This document shows, one piece after another, positions 24,119 to 32,269 of a stretch of 64,000 nucleotides of DNA; positions within the stretch are counted from its first letter, which is position 1; each line of letters starts with the position of its first letter. Under the pieces are notes generated by a model, which worked only from the letters and a program-made list of their open reading frames with translations, searched no databases and was not told the origin of the DNA. The DNA comes from Streptomyces sp. H27-H5 (GTDB lineage Bacteria; Actinomycetota; Actinomycetes; Streptomycetales; Streptomycetaceae), in NCBI RefSeq assembly GCF_026627505.1, contig NZ_JAPNLK010000035.1, forward strand, positions 19,051 through 83,050. Reading direction: 5' to 3'. The position numbers and the translations under genes were made by a program.

Positions 24119-25756
24119 ATGACTGACCGCACCGCCTCCGCCGACGCCGCCGGAGCCCCCGTACCCGACCGCACCGTCCTCCTGCGCGGCGGCGAGGTGC
24201 ACAGCCCCGCCGACCCGTTCGCCACCGCGATGGTCGTCGAGCGCGGCCACGTCGCCTGGGTCGGCTCGGAAGGCGCCGCCGACGCCTTCGCACAGGGCGT
24301 CGACGAGGTCGTCGACCTCGACGGGGCGCTCGTCACGCCCGCGTTCACCGACGCCCACGTGCACACCACCTCCACCGGTCTCGCCCTCACCGGACTGGAC
24401 CTCTCCGACGCCCGCACCCTCGCGGACGCCCTGGACCGGGTACGCGCCCACGCCGAGCGCCGCCCCGCCGACCGGGTGCTCCTCGGACACGGCTGGGACG
24501 CCGCCCGATGGCCCGAGCGCCGCGCCCCGCGCCGCGAGGAACTGGACCGGGCCACCGGCGGCCGTCCGCTCTACCTGAGCCGCATCGACGTCCACTCGGC
24601 CGTGGTCACCACCGCGCTGCTCGACCTCGTCCCCGAGGGTGCGGGCCACGTCGCCGGCGACGAGCCGCTGACCGCCGACGCCCACCACGCCGTGCGCGCG
24701 GTCGCCCTCGGCGCCGTCGGCCCCGCCCAGCGCGCCGAGGCCCAGCGGGCCGCCCTGGACCGGGCCGCCTCCCTCGGCATCGGCTCCGTGCACGAGTGCG
24801 GCGGCCCGGAGATCTCCTCCCCGGAGGACTTCACCGCCCTGCTCGACCTGGCGCGCACCCACCCCGGCCCGCGCGTCTTCGGCTACTGGGCCGATCGGGA
24901 CCTCGACCTGGCCAAGCGGCTCGGCGCGGTCGGGGCCGCCGGCGACCTCTTCGTGGACGGCGCACTCGGCTCCCACACCGCGTGCCTGCACGCCCCGTAC
25001 ACCGACGCCGCGCACACCGGCACCGGCTACCTGGACGCCCGTGACGTCGCCGCGCACGTCGCCGCGTGCACCGAACAGGGCCTCCAGGCCGGCTTCCACG
25101 CCATCGGCGACGCCGCCGTCAGCGCCGTCGTCGAAGGCGTCCGGGCCGCCGCCGAGACCGTGGGCCTCGCCCGGGTGCGGGCCGCCCGCCACCGGGTCGA
25201 GCACGCCGAGATGATGACCCCGGCCACCATCGCCGCCTTCGCGGAACTGGGCCTCACCGCCTCCGTGCAGCCCGCCTTCGACGCGGCCTGGGGCGGCGAG
25301 GACGGCATGTACGCCGACCGGCTCGGCGCGGAGCGCGCCCGCACCCTCAACCCGTACGCGGCCCTGCTGAAGGCCGGCGTCCCGCTGGCCTTCGGCTCCG
25401 ACGCGCCCGTCACCCCGCTCGACCCTTGGGGCACCGTCCGGGCGGCCGCCTTCCACCGCACCCCCGAGCACCGGATCTCCGTACGGGCCGCCTTCGCCGC
25501 CCACACCCGCGGCGGTTGGCGGGCCCTGGGCCGGGACGACGCGGGCACCCTCGTCCCCGGCGCCCCGGCCGACTACGCCGTCTGGCGGACCGAGGAACTG
25601 GTCGTCCAGGCTCCCGACGACCGGGTCGCCCGCTGGTCCACCGACCCGCGCTCGGGCACCCCGGGGCTGCCCGACCTGACCCCCGGCGGGGAACTGCCGG
25701 TGTGCCTGGCCACGGTCGTCGGTGGCCGGGAGGTTTTCGTACGCCCACAGGGGTGA
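24119..25756 (+). CDS. Amidohydrolase of the YtcJ type
   Basis: 545-aa metal-dependent hydrolase of the amidohydrolase superfamily (amidohydro_3/YtcJ-like). Motifs in order: LLRGGEVHSPADPFATAMVVERGHVAWVG (N-terminal beta sandwich), TPAFTDAHVHTT with the HxH metal ligands, GFHAIGDAAVSAVV, RHRVEHAEMM, and the final metal Asp in FGSDAPVTPLDPWG. No signal peptide, so cytosolic. Substrate unknown. Characterised relatives act on formamide-type or cyclic amides. GAGACT ends 7 bases before the ATG with no ribosome binding site, suggesting a leaderless start. Downstream of Lrp, same strand. Confidence 0.9.
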   Translation: MTDRTASADAAGAPVPDRTVLLRGGEVHSPADPFATAMVVERGHVAWVGSEGAADAFAQGVDEVVDLDGALVTPAFTDAHVHTTSTGLALTGLDLSDARTLADALDRVRAHAERRPADRVLLGHGWDAARWPERRAPRREELDRATGGRPLYLSRIDVHSAVVTTALLDLVPEGAGHVAGDEPLTADAHHAVRAVALGAVGPAQRAEAQRAALDRAASLGIGSVHECGGPEISSPEDFTALLDLARTHPGPRVFGYWADRDLDLAKRLGAVGAAGDLFVDGALGSHTACLHAPYTDAAHTGTGYLDARDVAAHVAACTEQGLQAGFHAIGDAAVSAVVEGVRAAAETVGLARVRAARHRVEHAEMMTPATIAAFAELGLTASVQPAFDAAWGGEDGMYADRLGAERARTLNPYAALLKAGVPLAFGSDAPVTPLDPWGTVRAAAFHRTPEHRISVRAAFAAHTRGGWRALGRDDAGTLVPGAPADYAVWRTEELVVQAPDDRVARWSTDPRSGTPGLPDLTPGGELPVCLATVVGGREVFVRPQG

Positions 25757-26068
25757 TCCGACCGGCCTCGGTTCGGTCCCGACGGCCGGACCCGGATAGG
25801 TTCGGCCGGGTCCACCAACAGGACGTCCGTACCGGACGGATCCGTCCGCTCAGCGCACCCGCGCCTCGGGGGCGAGGGAAGGTTTCGCCGGCGGCTGGTG
25901 GCCTCAGGTCGGGGCCCGGCGGTCCAGTAGACAACGGTCACGGTCACCCGCAGCCAGCGGGAACCGGGCCGGCCCGAAGGACCGCCGGCTCCGATCGCTG
26001 TTCTAAAATCATCCTGCTGTGACGGGACGTACGAGGCCGGCCGGACGAGAAACACGCAAGGGGACCCA
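25757..26068. other. 312-base intergenic region ahead of ppm1
   Basis: No open frame with protein-like composition, no strong hairpin and no known RNA. The only AT-richer patch, around 26002-26012 (CTAAAATCATC), is a possible promoter -10 region for ppm1. Nothing else supported. Confidence 0.5.
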
Positions 26069-26836
26069 GTGAGCGAGGCAGGACAGCGGACCCACGGGCC
26101 GCTCGGCACCATCCTGGTGATCATTCCGACGTACAACGAGGCCGAGAACATCGGCCCCATCGTCGGCAGGGTCCGCGCCGCCGTCCCCGCAGCGCACGTC
26201 CTGGTCGCCGACGACAACAGCCCCGACGGCACCGGCAAGCTCGCCGACGAACTGGCCTGCGCCGACGAGCAGGTCCACGTCCTGCACCGCAAGGGCAAGG
26301 AAGGCCTCGGCGCCGCCTACCTGGCCGGCTTCGCCTGGGGCCTGGAGCACGGCTACGGGGTCCTCGTGGAGATGGACGCCGACGGCTCCCACCGCCCCGA
26401 GGAACTGCCCCGGCTGCTCACCGCCCTCGGCAACGCCGACCTGGTCCTGGGATCCCGCTGGGTGCCGGGCGGTCGCGTGGTCAACTGGCCCAAGAGCCGC
26501 GAGATGCTCTCCCGCGGGGGTTCCACGTACTCCCGGCTGCTCCTGGACGTGCCGATCCGCGACGTGACCGGCGGCTACCGCGCCTTCCGCAGCGAGACGC
26601 TGGAGGGCCTGGGCCTGGAGGAGGTGGCCTCCGCCGGCTACTGCTTCCAGGTGGACCTGGCCCGTCGGGCCGTCCGCCAGGGCTTCAGGGTCGTCGAGGT
26701 GCCCATCACCTTCGTCGAGCGCGAGTTCGGCGACAGCAAGATGAGCAGGGACATCGTGGTGGAGGCCCTGTGGCGGGTCACCCAGTGGGGCATCAAGGCC
26801 CGGGCCGCGAAGCTGACCGGCCGGCCCCCGCACTGA
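26069..26836 (+). CDS. ppm1: Polyprenol monophosphomannose synthase
   Basis: GT2 glycosyltransferase that transfers mannose from GDP-mannose to polyprenyl phosphate, giving the donor for protein O-mannosylation and other extracytoplasmic mannosylations. The 255-aa product has LVIIPTYNEAENIGPIVGRVRAA at the N-terminus, the nucleotide-binding LVADDNSPDGTGKLAD, the DXD-equivalent LVEMDADGSHRPEELP, and VTGGYRAFRSETLEG plus EVPITFVEREFGDSKMS, all typical of DPM1/Ppm1. There is no membrane domain, as in Streptomyces where the partner Lnt1 is encoded elsewhere. The GTG start follows AAGGGGAC. It fits SCO1423 of S. coelicolor by position and sequence pattern. Confidence 0.93.
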   Translation: MSEAGQRTHGPLGTILVIIPTYNEAENIGPIVGRVRAAVPAAHVLVADDNSPDGTGKLADELACADEQVHVLHRKGKEGLGAAYLAGFAWGLEHGYGVLVEMDADGSHRPEELPRLLTALGNADLVLGSRWVPGGRVVNWPKSREMLSRGGSTYSRLLLDVPIRDVTGGYRAFRSETLEGLGLEEVASAGYCFQVDLARRAVRQGFRVVEVPITFVEREFGDSKMSRDIVVEALWRVTQWGIKARAAKLTGRPPH

Positions 26837-26931
26837 CCCGCCCGGACACCCTCTCCCCCCGACATCCCTTAAGGGATGTCCGCTACCTCCGACTGAGGTC
26901 GCTTTTACACCGCCCCAGGCACACTGGTGAC

Positions 26932-27519
26932 ATGACGACCGGCATTTCGACGGCCCCACGACGGCGCTCGCCCGCCCGCACCCTGCTTCCCCTGGCGGTC
27001 GCCGCCTGGCTGATCCTGGAGATCTGGCTGCTCAGCCTGGTCGCCGGAGCCGCCGGCGGGTTGACCGTCGCCCTGCTGATCGCGGGCGGGATGCTCCTCG
27101 GCGCCGTGGTCATCAAGCGCGCCGGGCGACGGGCCTTCAAGAACCTCACCGACACCCTCCAGCGGGCCCAGCAGGGACAGGGGCCCGAGCAGGGCAGGCA
27201 ACAGCCCGGCCAGGGCAACGGCCTGATCATGCTCGCGGGCCTGTTCCTGATGCTGCCGGGGCTGATCTCCGACGCCGCCGGACTGCTCCTGCTGCTCCCG
27301 CCCGTCCGGGCACTGATCAGCCGTCGGGCCACGCGCTCCCTGGAACGCAGGATGGCCGCCGCGCCCGCCGGAACCTTCGGCGACGCCTTCCAGCAGGCCC
27401 GGATCCACCAGCCGGACGGCAAGGTCGTCCAGGGCGAGGTCATCCGCGAGGACCGGCCGGGGCCCGGACCGGGCCAGGCCGGCCCGGACGCCGGTCATCG
27501 GCCGCCGCTGACCCCCTGA
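26932..27519 (+). CDS. fxsA: FxsA family membrane protein
   Basis: 195-aa cytoplasmic membrane protein. Three hydrophobic segments lie at about 18-38, 40-62 and 98-120, with the FxsA pattern WLILEIWLLSLVAG, IAGGMLLGAVVIKRAGRRAFKNL and LIMLAGLFLMLPGLISDAAGLLLLLPPVRALI. The namesake in E. coli relieves phage T7 exclusion when overproduced. The normal role is unknown. A Gln/Gly-rich loop (QRAQQGQGPEQGRQQPGQGNG) separates the helices. ATG 26932 has no clear ribosome binding site. Same strand as ppm1 with a 95-base gap. Confidence 0.9.
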   Translation: MTTGISTAPRRRSPARTLLPLAVAAWLILEIWLLSLVAGAAGGLTVALLIAGGMLLGAVVIKRAGRRAFKNLTDTLQRAQQGQGPEQGRQQPGQGNGLIMLAGLFLMLPGLISDAAGLLLLLPPVRALISRRATRSLERRMAAAPAGTFGDAFQQARIHQPDGKVVQGEVIREDRPGPGPGQAGPDAGHRPPLTP

Positions 27520-27571
27520 GGGGCCGATCCCGGACCTTGAGCCACCCGGCTCCGCGGCCGTCCGGCCGGAC

Positions 27572-27615
27572 AAGCCGAGGGCCCCCGCCACGGATGTGGC
27601 GGGGGCCCTCGGCTT
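27572..27615. terminator. Bidirectional terminator between fxsA and rbpA
   Basis: A 20-bp perfect stem (27572-27591 with 27596-27615), 4-base loop GGAT, sits between the convergent fxsA and rbpA genes, flanked by T-runs on one side and A on the other. It is the strongest hairpin in the window. Confidence 0.9.
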
Positions 27616-27632
27616 TGTTCTCAGTCCGGTTG

Positions 27633-28007
27633 TCAGGCGGACTTGCGGCTGTCCCGCGGATGCACGGCAATGTTCATGGCGCCGGAACGCAGGACCGCGA
27701 GCCTCTCGGCAAGCACTTCCTCCAGCTCCTCGCGGGTGCGTCGCTCCATGAGCATGTCCCAGTGCGTTCGCGCAGGCTTGCCCTTCTTCTCTTCGGGCCC
27801 GTCCCCGTCCACCAGGAGTGCCATGACGCCGCACGCCTTGCACTCCCACTCCGGCGGAATTTCTGCCTCAACCGAGAACGGCATCTCAAATCGATGTCCG
27901 TTCTGGCATGCGTACTCCACCGCCTGGCGCGGGGCCAGATCGATGCCGCGGTCCGTCTCGTAGCTGGTAACCACGAGCCGCGTACCGCGGAGAGCTCGCT
28001 CACTCAT
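27633..28007 (-). CDS. rbpA: RNA polymerase-binding protein RbpA
   Basis: 124-aa actinobacterial transcription factor that binds the primary sigma factor and beta subunit and stabilises the open complex. Its layout matches the family: N-terminal tail (SERALRGTRLVVTSYETDRGIDLAPRQ), core domain with the cysteines in YACQNGHRFEMPFSVEAEIPPEWECKACGVMA, a basic linker (KKGKPARTHWDMLMERRT) and the sigma-interaction domain REELEEVLAERLAVLR. GGGAGG precedes ATG 28007. Monocistronic: a strong terminator follows and a sigma-R promoter precedes it. This is the expected oxidative (thiol) stress control known for S. coelicolor rbpA. Confidence 0.97.
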   Translation of the reverse strand: MSERALRGTRLVVTSYETDRGIDLAPRQAVEYACQNGHRFEMPFSVEAEIPPEWECKACGVMALLVDGDGPEEKKGKPARTHWDMLMERRTREELEEVLAERLAVLRSGAMNIAVHPRDSRKSA

Positions 28008-28068
28008 GAATCGTGCCTCCCGGGCTTGTCGCCCACAGGACAGGTGTCGCTGTCGTCGTCATCCGGTC

Positions 28069-28094
28069 AACGTCCGGTCGGCGGTATAGATTCC
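28069..28094 (-). promoter_or_regulatory. Sigma-R promoter of rbpA
   Basis: On the minus strand GGAAT (28094-28090) and GTT (28071-28069) are separated by exactly 18 bases, matching the SigR consensus GGAAT-N18-GTT. The predicted transcript starts about 55 bases upstream of the rbpA ATG. Control of rbpA by SigR is established in S. coelicolor. Here it is inferred from the site. Confidence 0.88.
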
Positions 28095-28297
28095 CGCTCC
28101 GGGTCATGCGTCGCCCGTCGTACCGCCCCTTGTTGTACCCACCAGTGCCCGTTTTGTCACATCTGGCAGCAGATGTCACCCAACGTCCGCTCTTCGTGAG
28201 CGCGCAGTAACGGTCCGCCTGGCAGGCCAAAGGCGTACACTACCGGCCCTTCGCTTGAACGTCGAAATTCGTTCCGAATTCTTTCTCGGACCCGCTG

Positions 28298-29680
28298 TCA
28301 GATCCTCTCGGGAACAGGATTGCCCGCCGCCTCCACCGCGCGCCGCACCGGCACCCTCGCGAGCAGCACGAAACCCAGTGCGAAGAACACCACCAACGAG
28401 ATGATCGCGTCCCGATAACTGCCCGTGACCTGGTACGTCAGTCCGAAGACCAGCGGTCCGATCCAGCTCAGCCCCCGGTCGCTCATCTCGTAGGCGGAGA
28501 AGTACTCGGCCTCCTTGCCCGCCGGGACCAGGTGCGAGAACAGCGAACGCGACAGCGCCTGGCTCCCGCCCAGCACCAGCCCGATCATCGCCGCCAGCGC
28601 GAAGAACCACACCGGCGTCCGGGCCGGCAGGAAGTACCCGGCGGCCAGCGTCACCGCCCACGCGGCCAGCGAACCGAGGATCGTCCGCTTGGCGCCGTAC
28701 AGACCTGCCAGTCGACCCATCCCCAGCGCGCCCGCCACCGCCAGGACCTGGACCAGCAGCACCGCCACGATCAGCGTGGACTGCTCCAGCTCCAGTTCCT
28801 CCGACCCGTAGACCGAGGCCTGGGAGATCACCGTCTGCACGCCGTCGTTGTAGATCAGATAGGCCAGCAGGAACGACAGCGTCAACGGATAGCGCCGCAT
28901 GTCCTTCAAGGTGGCCACCAGCTGCCGCCACCCGCTGACCGGCGGCGCCCCACCCGCCTCCCGGACCACCCCCCGGTCGCGCAGCCGTCGCAACGGGATG
29001 ATCGCGAAGGCGCCCCACCACAAGCCCGCCGACGCCAGACAGATCCGTACCGCCGCGCCCTCGGACAGCCCGAAGGAGTCGTGGCCCTGGTAGAGCACCA
29101 GGTTCAGGACGAGCACCAGGGCGCCCGAGGTGTAGCCGAAGGCCCAACCCCGCGAGGAGACGGTGTCCCGCTCGTCCGGTGTGGCGATCTGCGGCAGGAA
29201 GGCGTTGTACAACACCATCGAGACCGCCAGCGAGGCGTTCGCCACGATCAGCAGGAGCCCGCCGAGCAGATAGCGCTCGCCGTCGAGGAAGAACATCCCG
29301 GCCGTCGCCGCCGCGCCCGTGTACGCCGCCACCGCCAGCAGCGGCTTCTTGCGGCCGCTCCGGTCCGCGACGGCCCCCGCCAGCGGCATGATCAGCACGG
29401 CCAGCAGCACGGACGCGGAGACCGCGTACGCGAAGAAGGAACCGGCCCGGACCGGGACGCCCAGCGGGTGTACGTAGCCCTCGGCGTCCGCCGCGGCCTT
29501 GGTCACGGCCGTCAGGTAGGGACCGAGGAACACCGTGAGCACGCTGGTCGAGTAGACCGAGCAGGCGAAGTCGTAGAAGTACCAGCCGTGCTGTTCGCGT
29601 TTGCGGGCGGCGGCGCCGGCTCTTCCGTCCTCCGTCCCCGGTTCCGCTTCCTCTGGTGGAGATAGGTCTCGCGCAGTCAC
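28298..29680 (-). CDS. MFS transporter, UMF1/Atg22-like
   Basis: 460-aa membrane protein with about 12 helices. The polar N-terminus (1-30) leads into HGWYFYDFACSVYSTSVLTVFLGPYL, characteristic of the UMF1/Atg22-like branch of the major facilitator superfamily. The MFS loop motif appears as GAVADRSGRKKPLL between helices 2 and 3. RGWAFGYTSGALVLVLNLVL and GGSQALSRSLFSHLVPAGKEAEYFSAYEMSDRGLSWIGPL are also family hallmarks. Substrate unknown, with amino acids transported by fungal relatives. GTG 29680 follows GAGGGGG. It lies 67 bases after the GDPD gene on the same strand, so a shared transcript is likely. Confidence 0.9.
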   Translation of the reverse strand: MTARDLSPPEEAEPGTEDGRAGAAARKREQHGWYFYDFACSVYSTSVLTVFLGPYLTAVTKAAADAEGYVHPLGVPVRAGSFFAYAVSASVLLAVLIMPLAGAVADRSGRKKPLLAVAAYTGAAATAGMFFLDGERYLLGGLLLIVANASLAVSMVLYNAFLPQIATPDERDTVSSRGWAFGYTSGALVLVLNLVLYQGHDSFGLSEGAAVRICLASAGLWWGAFAIIPLRRLRDRGVVREAGGAPPVSGWRQLVATLKDMRRYPLTLSFLLAYLIYNDGVQTVISQASVYGSEELELEQSTLIVAVLLVQVLAVAGALGMGRLAGLYGAKRTILGSLAAWAVTLAAGYFLPARTPVWFFALAAMIGLVLGGSQALSRSLFSHLVPAGKEAEYFSAYEMSDRGLSWIGPLVFGLTYQVTGSYRDAIISLVVFFALGFVLLARVPVRRAVEAAGNPVPERI

Positions 29681-29747
29681 TCCGGTGCCCCCTCGCTGTC
29701 CCGTGCCGCCTCGGCCGCCGCGGCCGGCGGGGAGTCCGAACGGGCGG

Positions 29748-30518
29748 TCAGGCCCAGGCTCCGCGCCGGTCCAGCACCGTGCGCAAGATGTCGATCCGGT
29801 CGGTCATGATGCCATCGACTCCCATGTCGAGAAGAGAGTCCATGCGTTCCGGTTCGTTCACGGTCCACACGTGCACCTGGAGTCCCCGCTCGTGCGCCGT
29901 CCGGACGAACCGCCGGTCGACCACCCGGACGCCGGCCTGGGTCTCCGGAACCTGCGCCGCCACCGCTCCCGCGCGCAGCGCCGCCGGGATCGCGAACGAC
30001 CGCAGCCGCAGCCCCAGCACACCGCGCACCCCGTACGAGGTCGCCAGCCGGGGACCGGCGATCTTCTGGGCCCGGGCGACCCGGCTCTCCGAGAAGGAGC
30101 CCACGCACACCCGGTCCCAGACCCGGGCCCGCGCGATCAGGTTCACCAACGGGTGCAGGGCGCTCTCGGCCTTGACGTCGACATTCCAGCGGGCCTCCGG
30201 GAACTCCTCCAGGAGGTCCTCGAACAGGGCCAGGGGCTCGGAGCCCGCCACCCGGGCCTCCCGGATCCGCTTCCACGGCAGTTCGGCGATCCGACCGCTC
30301 CCGTCGGTGACCCGGTCCAGGGTGGAGTCGTGGAAGGCGACCAGCTTCCCGTCGACCGTGGCGTGCACATCGGTCTCGAAGTAGCGGTAACCCGCGTCGG
30401 CCGCCCGGTGGAAGGCGGCGGCGGTGTTCTCCAGCCCGTCCGCGGCCCCTCCCCGGTGCGCGAAGGGGATGGGAGCGGGGTGGTCCAGATACGGGTGCCG
30501 AAGGCGTACGTGCGTCAC
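29748..30518 (-). CDS. Glycerophosphodiester phosphodiesterase
   Basis: 256-aa TIM-barrel enzyme that hydrolyses deacylated phospholipid head groups to glycerol-3-phosphate and an alcohol. GDPD signature residues are visible: IPFAHRGGAADGLENTAAAFHRAADAGYRYFETDVHATVDGKLVAFHDSTLDRVT, giving the catalytic HR, the metal ligands E-N and E-x-D, and the HD pair. VHVWTVNEPERMDSLLDMGVDGIMTDRID closes the barrel. No signal peptide, so cytosolic. GTG 30518 starts the conserved region (HVRLRHPYLDHPAPIPFAHRG). Longer upstream frames are Arg/Pro-rich and unlikely. It probably forms an operon with the MFS gene. Confidence 0.93.
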   Translation of the reverse strand: MTHVRLRHPYLDHPAPIPFAHRGGAADGLENTAAAFHRAADAGYRYFETDVHATVDGKLVAFHDSTLDRVTDGSGRIAELPWKRIREARVAGSEPLALFEDLLEEFPEARWNVDVKAESALHPLVNLIARARVWDRVCVGSFSESRVARAQKIAGPRLATSYGVRGVLGLRLRSFAIPAALRAGAVAAQVPETQAGVRVVDRRFVRTAHERGLQVHVWTVNEPERMDSLLDMGVDGIMTDRIDILRTVLDRRGAWA

Positions 30519-30701
30519 GGCGGCAGTATGCCCCCTGCCGCCGGTGGGACGGGAGCGTCCGGATGGCCGCGGGGTGAACGCGACCGCGTCGGAGGGCCCC
30601 CGCCGTGCCCCCTTCCGCCCTCCCGGGAGCCCCCTGGCTCGAATGGACCGCCCCGTGACACCCTGGATCGCGCAGAACCAATCCAATACCGGTCGCCCCT
30701 C

Positions 30702-30739
30702 GGACCGGACGGGGCCAATTCGACGAAGGTGGACCGGAC
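30702..30739. repeat. Direct repeat GGACCGGAC ahead of the MocR gene
   Basis: GGACCGGAC occurs at 30702-30710 and again at 30731-30739, just before the MocR ATG at 30743. A CCGGTC inverted copy lies at 30689-30694. MocR proteins often bind direct repeats in their own promoter, so this is a possible autoregulatory site. Confidence 0.35.
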
Positions 30740-30742
30740 AGC

Positions 30743-32245
30743 ATGGCTCAGTGGACCTCGGCGGTCGGCGCCGCACAGCTCGCCCGCCTCATCACCTCGC
30801 AGCAGGGGCGCTCCGCCACGTCCGGCACGCGCAAGCCGCCCGCCTACCGCAGCCTCGCCGACGGCATCCGGCTCCTCGTCCTCGAAGGGCGCGTCCCCGT
30901 CGCCGCCCGGCTGCCCGCCGAGCGGGAGCTGGCCGTCGCGCTCACCGTCAGCCGCACCACCGTCGCCGCCGCCTACGAGGCCCTGCGCGGCGAAGGATTC
31001 CTCGAATCCCGCCGGGGCGCCGGCAGCTGGACCGCCGTGCCCGCCGGGAACCCGCTTCCCGCCCGGGGCCTGGAACCCCTGCCGCCCGAGTCCCTCGGCT
31101 CGATGATCGACCTCGGCTGCGCCGCCCTGCCGGCCCCCGAGCCCTGGCTCACCAAGGCCGTCCAGGGAGCCCTGGAGGAACTGCCGCCGTACGCGCACAC
31201 CCACGGCGACTACCCCGCCGGCCTGCCCGCCCTGCGCAGGATGCTCGCCGACCGCTACACCGAGCGCGGCATCCCCACGATGCCCGAGCAGATCATGGTG
31301 ACCACCGGGGCCATGGGCGCCATCGACGCCATCTGCAGCCTCTTCGCGGGACGCGGCGAACGCATCGCCGTCGAATCCCCGTCCTACGCCAACATCCTCC
31401 AGCTCATGCGCGCCGCCGGGGTGCGCCTCGTACCCGTCGCGATGGCCGCCGGGCTGAGCGGCTGGGACATGGACGTCTGGCGGCAGGTGCTGCGCGACTC
31501 CGCCCCCCGGCTCGCCTACGTGGTCGCCGACTTCCACAACCCCACCGGCGCCCTCGCCTCGGACGAACAGCGCCGCGCGATGGTGGAGGCGGCCCGCTCG
31601 GCCGGCACCGTGCTCGTCGCCGACGAGACCATGGCCGAACTCCGGTTGGACCCGGACGTGGAGATGCCCCGTCCGGTCTGCGCCTTCGACCCCGCCGGCT
31701 CCACGGTCGTCACCGTCGGTTCCGCGAGCAAGGCCTTCTGGGCCGGCATGCGCATCGGCTGGGTCCGCGCGGCCCCCGACGTCATCCGCAGCCTGGTCGC
31801 GGCCCGCGCGTACGCCGACCTCGGCACGCCCGTGCTCGAACAGCTCGCGGTGAACTGGCTGATGCGGACCGGGGGCTGGGAGGAGGCCGTCGGAATCCGC
31901 CGCGACCAGGCCCGGGAGAACCGCGACGCGCTCGTCGCCGCGGTACGCCGGGAACTGCCCGACTGGGAGTTCCAGGTCCCCCGGGGCGGCCTCACCCTGT
32001 GGGCCCGCGCGGGCGGACTGTCCGGGTCCCGGCTGGCCGAGGTGGGGGAGCGGGTCGGCGTACGGGTCCCCTCGGGCCCCCGGTTCGGCGTGGACGGGGC
32101 CTTCGAGGGGTACGTCCGGCTGCCGTTCACGGTCGGCGGCCCGGTGGCCGAGGAGGCCGCCTCGCGGCTCGCGGCGGCGGCCCGACTGGTCGGCACGGGC
32201 GCCGGCGGCAGCGGGGCGGAACCCCCGCGCACGTTCGTCGCCTGA
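30743..32245 (+). CDS. MocR/GntR-type PLP-dependent regulator
   Basis: 500-aa regulator with an N-terminal GntR winged helix (residues 33-100: AYRSLADGIRLLVLEGRVPVAARLPAERELAVALTVSRTTVAAAYEALRGEGFLESRRGAGSW). It is fused to a fold-type I aminotransferase domain. PLP-binding features are FHNPTGA, the Asp/Tyr-loop region VADETMAELRLD and the Schiff-base lysine K330 in SASKAFWAGMRIG. Such proteins sense PLP or amino compounds and control vitamin B6 or transporter genes. The nearest partner would be a YczE-type membrane protein, and none is adjacent. Target unknown. Divergent from the GDPD operon, with a direct repeat in the promoter. Confidence 0.92.
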   Translation: MAQWTSAVGAAQLARLITSQQGRSATSGTRKPPAYRSLADGIRLLVLEGRVPVAARLPAERELAVALTVSRTTVAAAYEALRGEGFLESRRGAGSWTAVPAGNPLPARGLEPLPPESLGSMIDLGCAALPAPEPWLTKAVQGALEELPPYAHTHGDYPAGLPALRRMLADRYTERGIPTMPEQIMVTTGAMGAIDAICSLFAGRGERIAVESPSYANILQLMRAAGVRLVPVAMAAGLSGWDMDVWRQVLRDSAPRLAYVVADFHNPTGALASDEQRRAMVEAARSAGTVLVADETMAELRLDPDVEMPRPVCAFDPAGSTVVTVGSASKAFWAGMRIGWVRAAPDVIRSLVAARAYADLGTPVLEQLAVNWLMRTGGWEEAVGIRRDQARENRDALVAAVRRELPDWEFQVPRGGLTLWARAGGLSGSRLAEVGERVGVRVPSGPRFGVDGAFEGYVRLPFTVGGPVAEEAASRLAAAARLVGTGAGGSGAEPPRTFVA

Positions 32246-32269
32246 GGGCCGCCGACGGTCGGGTGCCCG

